From Plantago elongata (Eukaryota; Streptophyta; Magnoliopsida; Lamiales; Plantaginaceae), in NCBI GenBank assembly GCA_036897095.1, contig JAYMSP010001699.1:1-29572 (forward strand): 29,572 bases of DNA, read 5' to 3'. The notes beneath the pieces are model-generated. The model saw only the letters and a program-made list of their open reading frames with translations. It was not told where the DNA came from and did not search any database. Shown here one piece after another: positions 1 through 10,100 of the stretch; the stretch's first letter is position 1, and each line of letters starts with the position of its first letter. A program made the translations under genes and the position numbers.

Positions 1-2
1 TG

Positions 3-263
3 GATTGTTGCATAACACTCCACAACATAATAGTTGAAGATGAGCGCCACAAATACCTAAACTATGACGAAGAAATTGAAGAGCTCGAACAAGGTACCCG
101 TGAGCATGTACCAGATCTCATTGATGGAGTTCGTGTCCGTCTAGCGCCGTCTACAATAAATACTATCCCAGAATACATGAACAATTTATGCCGGATGCAT
201 AGTTTAATCACGCACACCCAGCTAACAAACGACTTAATGGAATATATTTGGGAGCTACAATGA
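3..263 (+). pseudogene. PIF/Harbinger transposase, C-terminal end (partial)
   Basis: An open frame enters from the left edge and runs 86 codons to TGA at 261-263. It begins DCCITLHNIIVEDE, close to the conserved C-x-x-L-H-N-hydrophobic-E-D-E block near the C-terminus of PIF/Harbinger (ALP1-like) DDE nucleases. It ends with NDLMEYIWELQ, matching the family's usual D-L-x-E-H-x-W tail. Members of this family cut and paste DNA transposons with 3-bp TTA/TAA-type target duplications. The upstream DDE domain lies outside the window, so intactness cannot be judged. The visible part has no stop or frameshift, which suggests a fairly young copy. The family call is firm and activity is unknown. Confidence 0.85.
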
Positions 264-483
264 AGATGGATCTTCTCTCGAGGTTGTGTGTTTGTTTATT
301 TCGATGTTGTGTGTTGTGGGTTTGTTGCATTTTATGTTCGTTTCATTTAAATTTTTCGCACTATGTTGTAATATATTCGTTGTTTGTTCTATCTCAATAA
401 ATTATAAAACGTCTTCAATAAAATGCAATTTGATTAATTTCAACTTCTAAACAATTTTATAATATGTAAACTTTAAAAAGAAA

Positions 484-581
484 AAAAGAAGACGTGGCAC
501 TCACAACGTGACGGCGACGCGTCACTGCTGCAGAAAAAATGCACTATGACGCGTCGTTGCGCGTCACCATTGAGGATGGCC
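484..581 (+). mobile_element. Probable 3' terminal region of the Harbinger element
   Basis: A GC-rich block with repeated ACGCGTC/GACGCG motifs follows the transposase 3' untranslated region. Its complement reads GGCCATCCTCAATGGTGACG, the kind of terminus seen in plant Harbinger and Tourist elements. The partner inverted repeat is outside the window, so the exact boundary (about 581, followed by TCA) is inferred. Confidence 0.45.
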
Positions 582-789
582 TCACTTCTTACTAGTCCGG
601 ACGACTTTAGAAATTCGTAATTCGAATCTAGATGCTTAGAATGTATATCGATGTTGGAGTGTTTTAGAACTTACGAAGTTCATAGTCTATGTAGGGCAAG
701 CTACATATAGGTCACCAATAGACACAAATATATTTTGCCCTTACGTCTAGGTCACCAATTTGTATGAAAAGTCATTTTTATCCTTGGTG

Positions 790-1100
790 ATCTATTTGAA
801 AAAAACCCCTTCTTCTTCATTTCACCCTTCTTCTCCATCACACCTTCTTCTACCTTTCATCGGATTCCACCACCCAGGCACCCACCACAAGATTCCACCA
901 CCCCCAACCGGAATCCACCACCCACCACCGAATTCTACCACCTCACCACCAAATTCCATCTCACCTTCTTCTACGTTTCACCATCTTCCACCACCACACC
1001 TCCAAATTCCACCACCCCAACCGAAATCCACCACCCACCACTGAATTCCACTACCACACCACCGGATGCCACCACTCACCATCGGATTCCACCCCTCACG
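790..1100 (+). repeat. CCACCA/TTCCACC-rich low-complexity stretch
   Basis: A pyrimidine-rich start (CTTCTTC repeats) passes into irregular repeats of ATTCCACCACC with variants. One frame stays open for 94 codons, giving a Pro/His/Ser/Thr-rich string, but this is what such a repeat would produce by chance and no protein family is recognisable. The flanks, 585-790 and 1147-1553, show no gene. Confidence 0.6.
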
Positions 1101-1103
1101 TCA

Positions 1104-1146
1104 GGTACCAGTATTGGTTATCGATGCAATAACTGGTACTGGTACC
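1104..1146. repeat. Inverted repeat (hairpin) around a GGTACC core
   Basis: The left arm begins GGTACCAGTATTGGTTAT and the right arm ends AATAACTGGTACTGGTACC, with a short spacer containing CGATGC. The arms pair over about 18 bases with few mismatches. It follows the CCACCA-rich stretch directly and may be the core or end of a small foldback element. Confidence 0.55.
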
Positions 1147-1894
1147 AAGGTGACTAGTCCGTAACAAAAGTGACATCTCCGTTATACGAAAATCTATAGG
1201 TGTAGATCAGGCTAGCATATATTCCCTTCCTCTTTTTCTTTTCGGCCCAATACTTTCGCAATCTTCAGCCTAAACACAAATTAATTTATTAATTTATAAT
1301 TTATACAAGAAAATTAATAAGTTTAAAGTTCGCAGGCGAGTGCCGCATGACAAGTTTCTAGTACTTTTAGAAAATAAAATAGGTGTAATTTGGAAAGAGT
1401 CGAAAATTAGGACAAATCCGTCATTTTTTAATATACTGCGAGAACTGGTGTTTGAGGGTTAAAGCTCATTCAGATTGTTAAAGCTAAACTTGATGTTACT
1501 TGATGATGATGAAATTGGACAAAATATGCCAAACATGAAATTGTAATGGGGCTTGTTAAATGCAGGACCAAATTTACTAAATGCAAGACACAACTAAAAC
1601 ATATTATAACTTTACACAAAACTAAAGTAAATTATAAAACAACCCCTTAACTTTGAAATAATACAATTTGAACATAAAAAATGATTTAAATTTGTCATTT
1701 GACCCCCTTACATACACTTCCTCCTTCATATTCGATCAAAGGACCATTCAAACTAAATCGAAGAACACGAAGGAGAAATCGAAAGGTTAGTTCTTTACAT
1801 TTTTGTTCGTCAACGTGATAAAATCGTCGGAGCCTTGGGGGAATGGGGGATGTTGGCCGGATTCGAAGGAGGGTCGTTGGCTGGAATCCGGCCA

Positions 1895-2230
1895 ACACAC
1901 CGATCGGAGCTTTTCATGCTCCGGACTGGAATTTGGAAGCTCCGATCAGAGCTTTCAAAGCTCTGACTGTAGCTCCCCGATAGGAGCTTGAAAGAGCTCC
2001 GATTGTAGCTCTGTTAATGCCCCAATAGGAGCTTGAAAGCTCCGATCAGAGCTCGAGATCTGGCAGATCTCGATCTGACAACGATCAAGATCTCGGCAGA
2101 TCTCGATCTGGCCAGGACCTGGTCCTCGTCAGAATCGGGTCTGACTACGACCAGGTCCTCGTCAGATCGAGATATGTCCAGGATCGGGTTCAAGTCAGAT
2201 TCGATTCTGGTGAGGACCAGTAATGGTCAT
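1895..2230. repeat. Dyad-rich repeat block near the left MULE end
   Basis: Short, mostly palindromic units are repeated with variation. GGAGCTTGAAAGAGCTCCGAT-like units (AGCTCCGATCAGAGCT and relatives) occur from about 1905 to 2055. CAGATCTCGATCTG and GACCAGGTCCTCGTCAGA units follow from about 2050 to 2220. The block is much richer in G+C than its surroundings. It lies in the leader region before the plus-strand gene at 2612 and may act as a promoter or a transposase-binding region; that role is inference. Confidence 0.6.
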
Positions 2231-2611
2231 AACCAGTCCGATTGAACCCTTTTTTTGGTTTTTTGCCGTTTTTTAGTGTTATTACTGCTAATCGAACTCG
2301 TTTTGATTGTAATCAGTCCGGTTTAACTGCGTTTTCTTTGTTTTCTTGCTTTTCATACTGATTCTTCTCGATTGTTTGCTCTACATATTGCCTAATGTTT
2401 CATGAACATGTTGTAATTTATAACGTAATGTTTTATTATGTATTTAATAATTATTCTAGCAAGTGTTATTCTATTTATGACCAATTTTTTGTTGTATTAC
2501 ATATGTATATGCCACGATTGTTGTTGTGTAATTATTTATTTTTGTATTTTGCATGTTGTTTTGGTTGTTATGATTTATTTGTTGATTTACTTTGATTATT
2601 GTTTAATGTAG

Positions 2612-3141
2612 ATGGATAAGTGTCGAGTTGGAAAACAAAAAATGGATGTTGATCATTCCCGACGTCTCCATGGACGAATTGTTATTGGATCACGTCGGAA
2701 GCGTGCAACAAATGACCGAGTGGCTGCTATGGATGTTGATAACATCAATACGCCTCATCAGGATGGGAACTCGGTATCCCACGCTTATACTAGGACTCCT
2801 ATTCGATCTTTGGTACCATCTCCAAGTATTCATATGTCTAACTTCATCTTTTTGAAATTTTTGTATTGTTTATGCATGTTTGCCGAATTGTTGTGAATGT
2901 GTATTGTAATAATGTAGCGCGTATTTGTGCTTGATACCTATGTTGATTTATTTTGTGTATTACAAAGACTTCTTTGACTTCTACAGTAGTTCACTCTTAT
3001 GATGATGATGAGGATGAGGATGATGATGGGATCCCGTCTTCAGAAGCAGTTGCATACGCCGAGAGACGATCAAAGGAGCAATACCACGCTCAAAGGAGAA
3101 GCTTACCACCTCGTTGGATGCCTGGGAGAGGAAAGGCCTGA
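2612..3141 (+). CDS. Small two-exon gene carried inside the MULE, function unknown
   Basis: Exon A (2612-2825) starts MDKCRVGKQKMDVD and ends at donor CCAA|GTATTC. Exon B (2987-3141) follows acceptor TTCTACAG and reads VHSYDDDEDEDDDG to a final PGRGKA before TGA. The phases agree (one base plus two), giving about 122 residues: a basic N-terminal half (GSRRKRATNDR) and an acidic Asp/Glu run followed by an Arg-rich tail. The ATG is directly preceded by TTTAATGTAG, which looks like the end of a 5' leader intron. A shifted frame continues past the stop to about 3228 (SYATYDEQSYGEQ), so the original may have been longer. It faces the minus-strand transposase tail to tail, as accessory genes of autonomous Mutator elements do. 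I do not recognise the protein. Confidence 0.4.
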
Positions 3142-3169
3142 TGGTTGCACCATCTCACTCATATGCTAC

Positions 3170-4383
3170 TTATGATGAGCAATCATATGGGGAGCAAGAT
3201 TCAGCTGTTGGTGTAGTAGGAAACTCCTTGTTACGTGTTAAATGTGCATGCCTCTCTTGTACGTTTACAACAATGTGTCGTCTACAAAGTAAAGTCTTGA
3301 CATATGGGAACACTTTCTCAATGATCTTCATAAGGGCGAACTCTATATCTGTAATAATAACTCCGGGTGGTTTAATACCATCAAAGAAATGAGCCAACGA
3401 CCGCATAATCCAAAGGTAGCTACATACTTTTCGTCCTTGATGGATGCAAATGCGACACGCAAATTTTACCCCGTTGGAAAAATCCCAATAATCCCCACCA
3501 TAGGCAAGTCGTACCGGTTAGTGGAATATGTAGCATCCAACTCCAACACATAAGGATATAATCGAAGCAATTTAACACTATGAGGATGAGCAAAGAATAC
3601 ATCACCAAGATTGTTTGTTCCCTCCTCAAGCCTCTCCTAGTGGAAGTAATGATGATCGTGTAACAACTTCATAAAGTATTGCATCGTAATCAACCCATCC
3701 ATATATGTACTCTTGTTTTTCTATATAGAATTTAGACAAGCCGAAAATTACTAACATTATCCAAAAACTTATCTTTCACCATTTCTAGGATACTCAAAGG
3801 TCTCAAGTTGGTCTTGTACAATTCACCCACATATTTATGCTCACTTTCGAATAACTTTGACGCCGATGTATGCCAATTGGCGTGACTACAAAGGGATTGG
3901 TTGTGCTTGCCTCTACCATCGGTTGTTTGTACAACCCATCAACGCTCACCAATTTTTTCAACTTCAATTGAAATGGGCAACCATTCTTCTTCGCCCCACT
4001 AGATGTCCGGGGAACCACATCAACTATACCAATGGTGGATGTAATACGGTACTTCCCACTACATTCACAACCAATGTGGACACGGTTCTTCTTTGAACTC
4101 ATCACCGTAAAAACATGTCGTTCTCCCGGTCAATTCTCGTCACTTCATGTTGTGCATCTTCTCTACAACTGAATGTACCCATATTTTCAAACAAGTTATT
4201 TTGATCTTCACGCTCAGTCTCATCCTCCTCAACACCATCATAACCCACCCCAGAAATGCGATCATAACCAACATCAAATTCCGGATCCGGTATAAAGTAT
4301 ATTGGTTCGTCATCATTTACCGTAGCTTCTTCATCAGAATCCGTCGAATATCTATCCGAATCAACATATGGATTACGCTAACA
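3170..4383 (-). pseudogene. MULE transposase (MuDR/FAR1-like), frameshifted
   Basis: Read on the minus strand, about 4383-4110 encodes an acidic N-terminal region (STDSDEEATVNDDEP). Next, 4105-3803 contains CECSGKYR and KKNGCPFQLKLKKL, the Cys-rich DNA-binding region shared by plant MULE and FAR1-type proteins. The middle continues in changed frames (KYVGELYKTNLRPLS, near 3830-3780). A DDE-domain block with VFFAHPHSVKLL and YVLELDATYSTN lies at about 3600-3500. From 3406, PGVIITDIEFALMKIIEKVF and LLCRRHIVVNV match the second catalytic Asp region. The two aspartates (LELDATY, IITDIEF) are present. At least three frame changes are needed to read through, and the part after the second Asp block is missing. 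It is therefore a decayed copy of the transposase that moved this element. Confidence 0.75.
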
Positions 4384-4557
4384 AATTGAAACATTAGAAC
4401 AGTGTCAAAAACAAATAAGAAAAATATTTAATCAAGTTCATACATACTAAAACAAAGTAACTTCTTAAATTTCGAAAAAAAAATAGTCAAAACTATCAAA
4501 ATATAGCATATTTACTTTTTTTTTTTTTTAAAACAACAAAATGTGGTGGCAACTGTG

Positions 4558-4725
4558 CAGCCCTCAAGGCTGCCACCAAATAAGGCGGTGAGTCGGTGGC
4601 CTGGCAGCCCGGATTAGCGCCTGGCAGCCCTCAAGGCTGGTCGAAAATTCGACAGCCCTCAAGGCTGCCAGATTACATATGGCAGCCTTGAGGGCTACCA
4701 GATCCGCACTTCAAGGCTGACCACA
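4558..4725. repeat. CAGCCCTCAAGGCTG dyad array near the right MULE end
   Basis: The near-palindrome CAGCCCTCAAGGCTG occurs exactly at 4558-4572, 4625-4639 and 4653-4667. A reverse-orientation relative (CAGCCTTGAGGGCT) lies at 4683-4696 and a partial copy (TTCAAGGCTG) near 4710. The block is GC-rich in AT-rich DNA and sits upstream of the transposase, mirroring the dyad block at the other end. A transposase-binding or promoter role is inferred. Confidence 0.65.
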
Positions 4726-5104
4726 ATAGTGTTCGCGTCAAAACAGTTCATTTTTCATTTTTAAACGATTTTTTGGCGAATTAAATAGTCATTTAAATAT
4801 ATAAATTCAACAACATTATATTATACATTATAAATATAAAATTAATACAATGAGAATTAAATAATACCTCTTTAGATTCTGCATAATTGCTATAATATAA
4901 TACTTCGAAGACATTTCTTTTCCTTCCTTATTTATTTCGTGTTATGTTCTCGTGTTTTTCTATTATATAAGGGGTGAAAATTGATATGGGATTTTATGGT
5001 ATATTTGATATATATAGGACCAACTTTTCTATTTAGACTACTTTAAGGACTTTTTATAATTTAAAAGGTGTCTTGCGTTTAGTAAAAGGTGTCTTGCGTT
5101 TAAT

Positions 5105-6748
5105 ATTTTTGATTTTAAGATAGGTAATTCAGATTGTTATGTTTGGTGAATAAGCTTGAGAGAGCTTACTAATAAAGATCATTATGTTTGTGTTGTTAGG
5201 AGCCGTGACGACTCGTGAGAGAGCTCATTAATAAAGCTCTGCAAGCTGCAAGTTTTCTTATGAATTGACTTGTGAGAATTCCATTTTAGAAGTGTTCCGC
5301 TTGACTATGATATACTATGAAAATGCTGCAGTTGCTGGTCTCTTGGTGTTGTCATTAGCGCACTTCAGTCATCTATGACTCTTTTATGTATTTCGACTTT
5401 GTTCGCATAGTAGGTTAAGGAGTTCGATTGATTAGGGAAGGAAATCTGTGCAAATTAGGTTACAGAGAGTTGATGTTCTCTTGGACGAGTCGGAGCTGGA
5501 GCATATCACTAGTTTGTAAAGATATGGAGAGCATGAGAGAAAAAGGAGAAGAAGAGTTGTGCACGCTTCCTTCTTCAATGTTGTCTTGGAATCGGACTAC
5601 ACATGGACTCTTGTACAGTTTCACTGATCAATCAAGTACCTCCATGCTCTTGATTCCACACATTTAGTTACATCAAGCTCTATATTCACATATATATATC
5701 ATAGCAAACTAGCTGCAAGAGCACAAGTGTACACCACGAAGCGCAGTGTTTCTATCATTCTCTACATATGTATCTCTTTCTTTCTTCTCGCTTTAAACCT
5801 CCATTCGGGGTACAACAATGGAAATAGAAACAACCGACAGATTCCTGAAGAAGCTATAGTTCAATGTTCAAAATCCATTTAGAGAAATTCCCACTTGCAA
5901 ATCATGAATTCAAATGAGTCTCATGAGTTATAAGTTACAAAACTATGCAATGACACATGATGCTTTTCTGGAGATTGATACATTCAGAAGAGCGGTTTGT
6001 GTTGTCTGAGTGTCTCAGCGAATTCTTGGATAATCCTACTTGGAAAAGAATGAAGAAAAGATCTGCAGAAGAAGCAATAAACGTGTGTATTGTGTGCTCT
6101 GGAATCTTACTGTATGATAGAAAAAAATTGCAGAAGGCCATTTTATCCCACATCGTCACAATCCAAGTTGTTTAAACAGTATAAATAATGAGACAAGAAT
6201 AACCGGTTTTGCTGAGATAAGTAACGAGAGCTTGTAACCAAGTGGGGCTGTAATAAAGTGGAGGGAACCGTGTGAGGCTCCTAGCAGTGGAATTACGGGC
6301 TAAATCTGGATACATTGTTGTAGTATAGATTATATGTCCTATGATCATTATCGATATTTCATATTCTTACATAGCTTTCGATGGGATATGACGTGAGCTA
6401 TATGATATTATGCACACATTTTCATAAGTTCGGAGAATTAAGTAAAGGGGCTCAAACACATCCTGAGATCAACATCACACAAGTGAAAATCAAATGATTT
6501 ACGTCAAACAAAAGATTTATAGAATTGTGCTAATAATGAATTATTTAAACATTCAGAGTGGATATCCCAACACGATTGTCCAACAAAAGATGGTGAATTT
6601 TACGTGGCTACGCTAATACACAACTGAACTAAAACTGCTCTAATTTCACGTCATACAAATACAATAACTCATGCATAATCAATCCTACACCAAGTGGGAG
6701 ATACTTCCTACGATTCATGATAGTGTACAACATAAATGGACTCTTGTC
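5105..6748. other. Interval with no recognisable gene
   Basis: Between the MULE and the KAKU4 stop codon no open frame gives a recognisable protein. Frames at 5428-5667 and 5957-6175 are short and look like chance. A short stretch near 5300-5520 has weak coding character in another frame but is broken by stops. The part nearest 6748 should contain the KAKU4 3' untranslated region; I see no canonical AATAAA on the minus strand there. Confidence 0.5.
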
Positions 6749-7124
6749 TCATTTACCTCTACCCCTGCCTCTACGGCTTGCTCTAGTTGGCCTACTCTTT
6801 TTCATCTCCACCAAAGTTTCAGCCTTTTCTGTCTTTGACGTCTGAGACATATTTACTGCTACTTCTTCAGATTGCACATCTAAAGAACCACTAGCAATGC
6901 TATTGGTTTCCGTCGCGACAGGGATTTCCACATAGGCTTCAGAAGGTTCTGCTGACTTCTTCTCATTTGTGGAATCGCCGTTCTGGTTGTTATTCTCTCC
7001 GCATTGCTCATGGTTTACCCCTATAGCAGCTTCTGACTTCGTCTCACTTGTGGAATCACCCTTCTGGTTGTTATTCTCGCCACATTGCTCATGGTTTTGC
7101 CCTATAGCAGCACCTGCAGACAAA
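6749..7124 (-). CDS. KAKU4: KAKU4 last exon (residues 459-583) with internal tandem repeat
   Basis: The acceptor giving the correct frame is CCTGTTCAG at 7125; a second AG at 7114 would shift the frame and soon stop. Two 27-residue units beginning AAIGQNHEQCGENNNQ and AAIGVNHEQCGENNNQ sit back to back (7111-7031 and 7030-6950). The protein ends KKSRPTRASRRGRGRGK, a basic tail that could bind nucleic acid or serve nuclear import (inference). Confidence 0.8.
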
Positions 7125-10100
7125 CTGAACAGGAGAACTTATTTCAGTGAATCTGAAGCCAGGGAATTAGAAGTAGCAGAAGCATAACTTAACCTTTCTT
7201 GAGATGATAATGTGCCATTTGCATTTTGTGATCCTCTGTATTCGGTTGCCTCAGTCGCTAGAGACCCATTAAGTTTACTTGCTTGTGGAACTGCAAAAGA
7301 AAATGATAGAGGGTGCTTAACAATCACAAACATGAGAATTCACACTGAGGGACCTGGAATTGGGTCCAGGTAGAACTCAAACAGACTTGTTACCAAATGA
7401 AACAAGCGGAAGTATAAACAGCTCATAAATATAGAGTCCACACTTAAAAGGGACAGCGAAACGAGTTACTGAGTTGGAGATATTCTAAGGCTACGACAAA
7501 CAATGCAGCCTGCACACATTTTCCTACTTGGCTGGCTGAAGCCATATGGCACGATAAGCAAATAATTCTACCCTGTTTATGAAGGGTTTAATAGAGCATA
7601 ATGAGCAAGAAATCAGAAAATTGCCTCTACAGGTACTCATAGAAGCAGACCATTATGCTCCTTCACGTACAAAAATACCCTAAACTATACCAACTATACC
7701 AACTATACATACGCAGTTCCAAGAGGTTCCATTTGGTTTAATTGTTTGGAACTGGAACTATTCAGTTCCGTTCCAAAACGGTTCCGCTTCAATTCCTAGG
7801 AACTGCACTTTTTCTTTTTTTATTCAGTTCATTATTATTATTCCACTTACTTAGTTATATTTATATAGTATTAGTGACGTAGTTGCTCAACTTAAATATA
7901 TTATATAGTAATTTCTAAACTAGTTCTGCTCATATTCACAAGTAACTTGTTTAGATATAACTTGGTTACTTTTTTCTTTTAATATTACATACTCACGGAA
8001 ATTATGTTTATAACTAGTATAAAGCTTGGTGATAGTAATTTGCTTATTTTTACTGAATAATTTATTTAGTTCTTTTTTAAAAGAAACGCATGGTTCCAGG
8101 AACCGCCCAGTTCCGTGTGTGGTTCTCAGTTCCCTTCGAAGGAGAACCCAGAACTGATACCGAAAATAGTGGTTCAGACCATGCAGTTCCGGTTCAAGAA
8201 CCGGAATCGAAATTTTGATTTGGTTGTCAGCTCCCAGTCCCGTTGGTCATGTCTACCCAAAACCAAGTTTGTTTCGGTGTTGCACTAACCCCTAATACAC
8301 TCACCACTCACATCCCATGTATTTCACACATGGGATTTGGGTCGGGAGTGCAATAGGGGGAAGTGCAGCATCTCCTAAACCATAAACCATCATATATATA
8401 TGCTGCAAACCACATCACCATACCTGCTACACGCAGTTGCTAAATGTTGGCTTACTTCATTTGATATATAACAGCTCAGAATGGCCAAGGGCAAGGATTA
8501 GAAAACAAAAGAAAACCCAAGTACATGACACAGGTGAACTACTTATAGCAAAATAGCAAAGACGTGTCCCTTCTTTTTATGTTTCAAACAATTTCCTTCT
8601 TCCATTCTTTTTCTTTCTCCTCTCATAGTTTATCATGTTTTGCAGCCTCTCCATTTCACGTTCCTGCTTTGACTTGGCCACTCTTTCAGCTTCATTGCTT
8701 GCCTGGTCATTTACTTCAGCCAATCTTTGACTATCCGGCAGCCAATACACAGCTGCTTTTTGGGAATAATAAAAAGTGTGCTCAAGACCTAGAAGAGGTG
8801 AACATTTTTAGACCTAATTTACTTTAAAACATGAGATGAATCGAACCAAAAGAAGCCATGCGTTGAAGGCTTGTAGCCATCATATATTCTACTTGTACCA
8901 CTCATATCAATCAATAACAGTAGAACCCTTACGTTTATCACCGGATGGAAAAAACATTCTATATGATTTAAACATCCATAGATGATGCACATATGACCAC
9001 AGTAGACTCGGGACAGGCGGAAAAGATCATAGAAAAATGAAATAAAATAGATTCTTAATTACTTCGGATACACATTATCACCTAAAACACAGGAGTTGCA
9101 AAACAGTATCACTGGAACTTCAGGTGACACCAAGCCGGAGCCCTACATATATATGCCTTACTGGGAAAGCGTAAACATGGAACCCTCTCGTCTTACATTG
9201 ATTCAGAATAGAGCCACAGATTTTTCAAAGATCACGAGGACATCCCATGGACTTATTAAGACATAATATGATCCACCAAGTCAGATAGGAGTGCAGTGTT
9301 CAGGCATAGAAAAGATATTTGAATAATTTTTTAACATCCAAGGGTGGCTGACTACTGTATATTGACTTCATCACAGGGGAGTGGGGGCTAAATATAAATA
9401 TCCCAACATTGGATTTCCTGAATTGGTCGTTTGCTATTTTGGTTCACATCAACTAAACAAAACAAGGTATCTTCTTCTTCTGAACTTATCAAATTTATTA
9501 TTGAAAAGATATTAAGCAAAATAAGATAGATGGAGAAAGAGACTAATCACCACTATGATGCTCCTCGGCAAGAGTGGAACTGATAGGGCGTGAAACGTTA
9601 GATCCATCACATTCATCCATCTGAACAGCTTTTGAAGGCTATAAAAGGCGATCAAATGAGATGATGAGAAAACACAGGCACAATGATATCTACAGACTTG
9701 ATGAATCAGAAACATGGAAATGTGTTGCAGTAAGGTACCTCATCATTGCCAGAAGCAGGAAAAGCTGATATGGATGGAGTTTCGCCTATCCTATCAACGC
9801 GTCTTGATTCCAAAGCTGAAAGATCCAAAAGAAAATTAATATTGTTTTTAATACCTACAAGTCTATTAACATAGTGACTATAGACATAGCAAGTGGCTAG
9901 AGGAGTATCTAGAGAGAACAACCTGCTAGAACAGGGTCACAACTCACTCCTGCATCCACCAGAGCATCTATTTCATTAGTGTTCCTGTTGGACTCGGGTG
10001 TAGTACTTTCTCCCACAGCAGAGACAAATTTCCCAGGTCCAGTTGGATCCTTCTGGGTTGGTTCAACAGCAACCAATAAAGAATTTATTTTAGAAGGTGG

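Larger units (their letters stand above)
1554..5104. mobile_element. Mutator-like element (MULE), about 3.55 kb, degraded
   Basis: Both ends carry matching inverted repeats. The left end (about 1554-1601) has GTTAAATGCAGGACC and then TTTACTAAATGCAAGACAC. The complement of the right end (about 5060-5104) has ATTAAACGCAAGACACC and then TTTTACTAAACGCAAGACAC. Each terminus therefore holds two spaced copies of a TAAAYGCARGAC unit. Inside are a minus-strand MULE transposase remnant and a convergent plus-strand two-exon gene, with dyad-rich repeat blocks inside each end. No clean 9-bp target duplication is visible at these edges. A 13-base direct repeat ATTCAGATTGTTA lies further out at 1468-1480 and 5127-5139. 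Confidence 0.7.

Noticed and set aside
760..1044. 94-codon plus-strand frame rich in Pro/His/Ser/Thr
   Set aside because: It is the translation of a CCACCA/TTCCACC low-complexity repeat and has no recognisable family or gene structure.
5428..5667. 79-codon plus-strand frame downstream of the MULE
   Set aside because: No family recognised, no consistent frame beyond it, and weak codon character; treated as chance.
6969..7187. Plus-strand frame with a repeated WLLFSPHCSWF phrase
   Set aside because: It is the antisense reading of the duplicated KAKU4 C-terminal exon.
8564..8827. 87-codon plus-strand frame in KAKU4 intron 9
   Set aside because: It lies antisense to the charged orphan segment and its hydrophobic Phe/Ser-rich content is what the complement of that segment would give.
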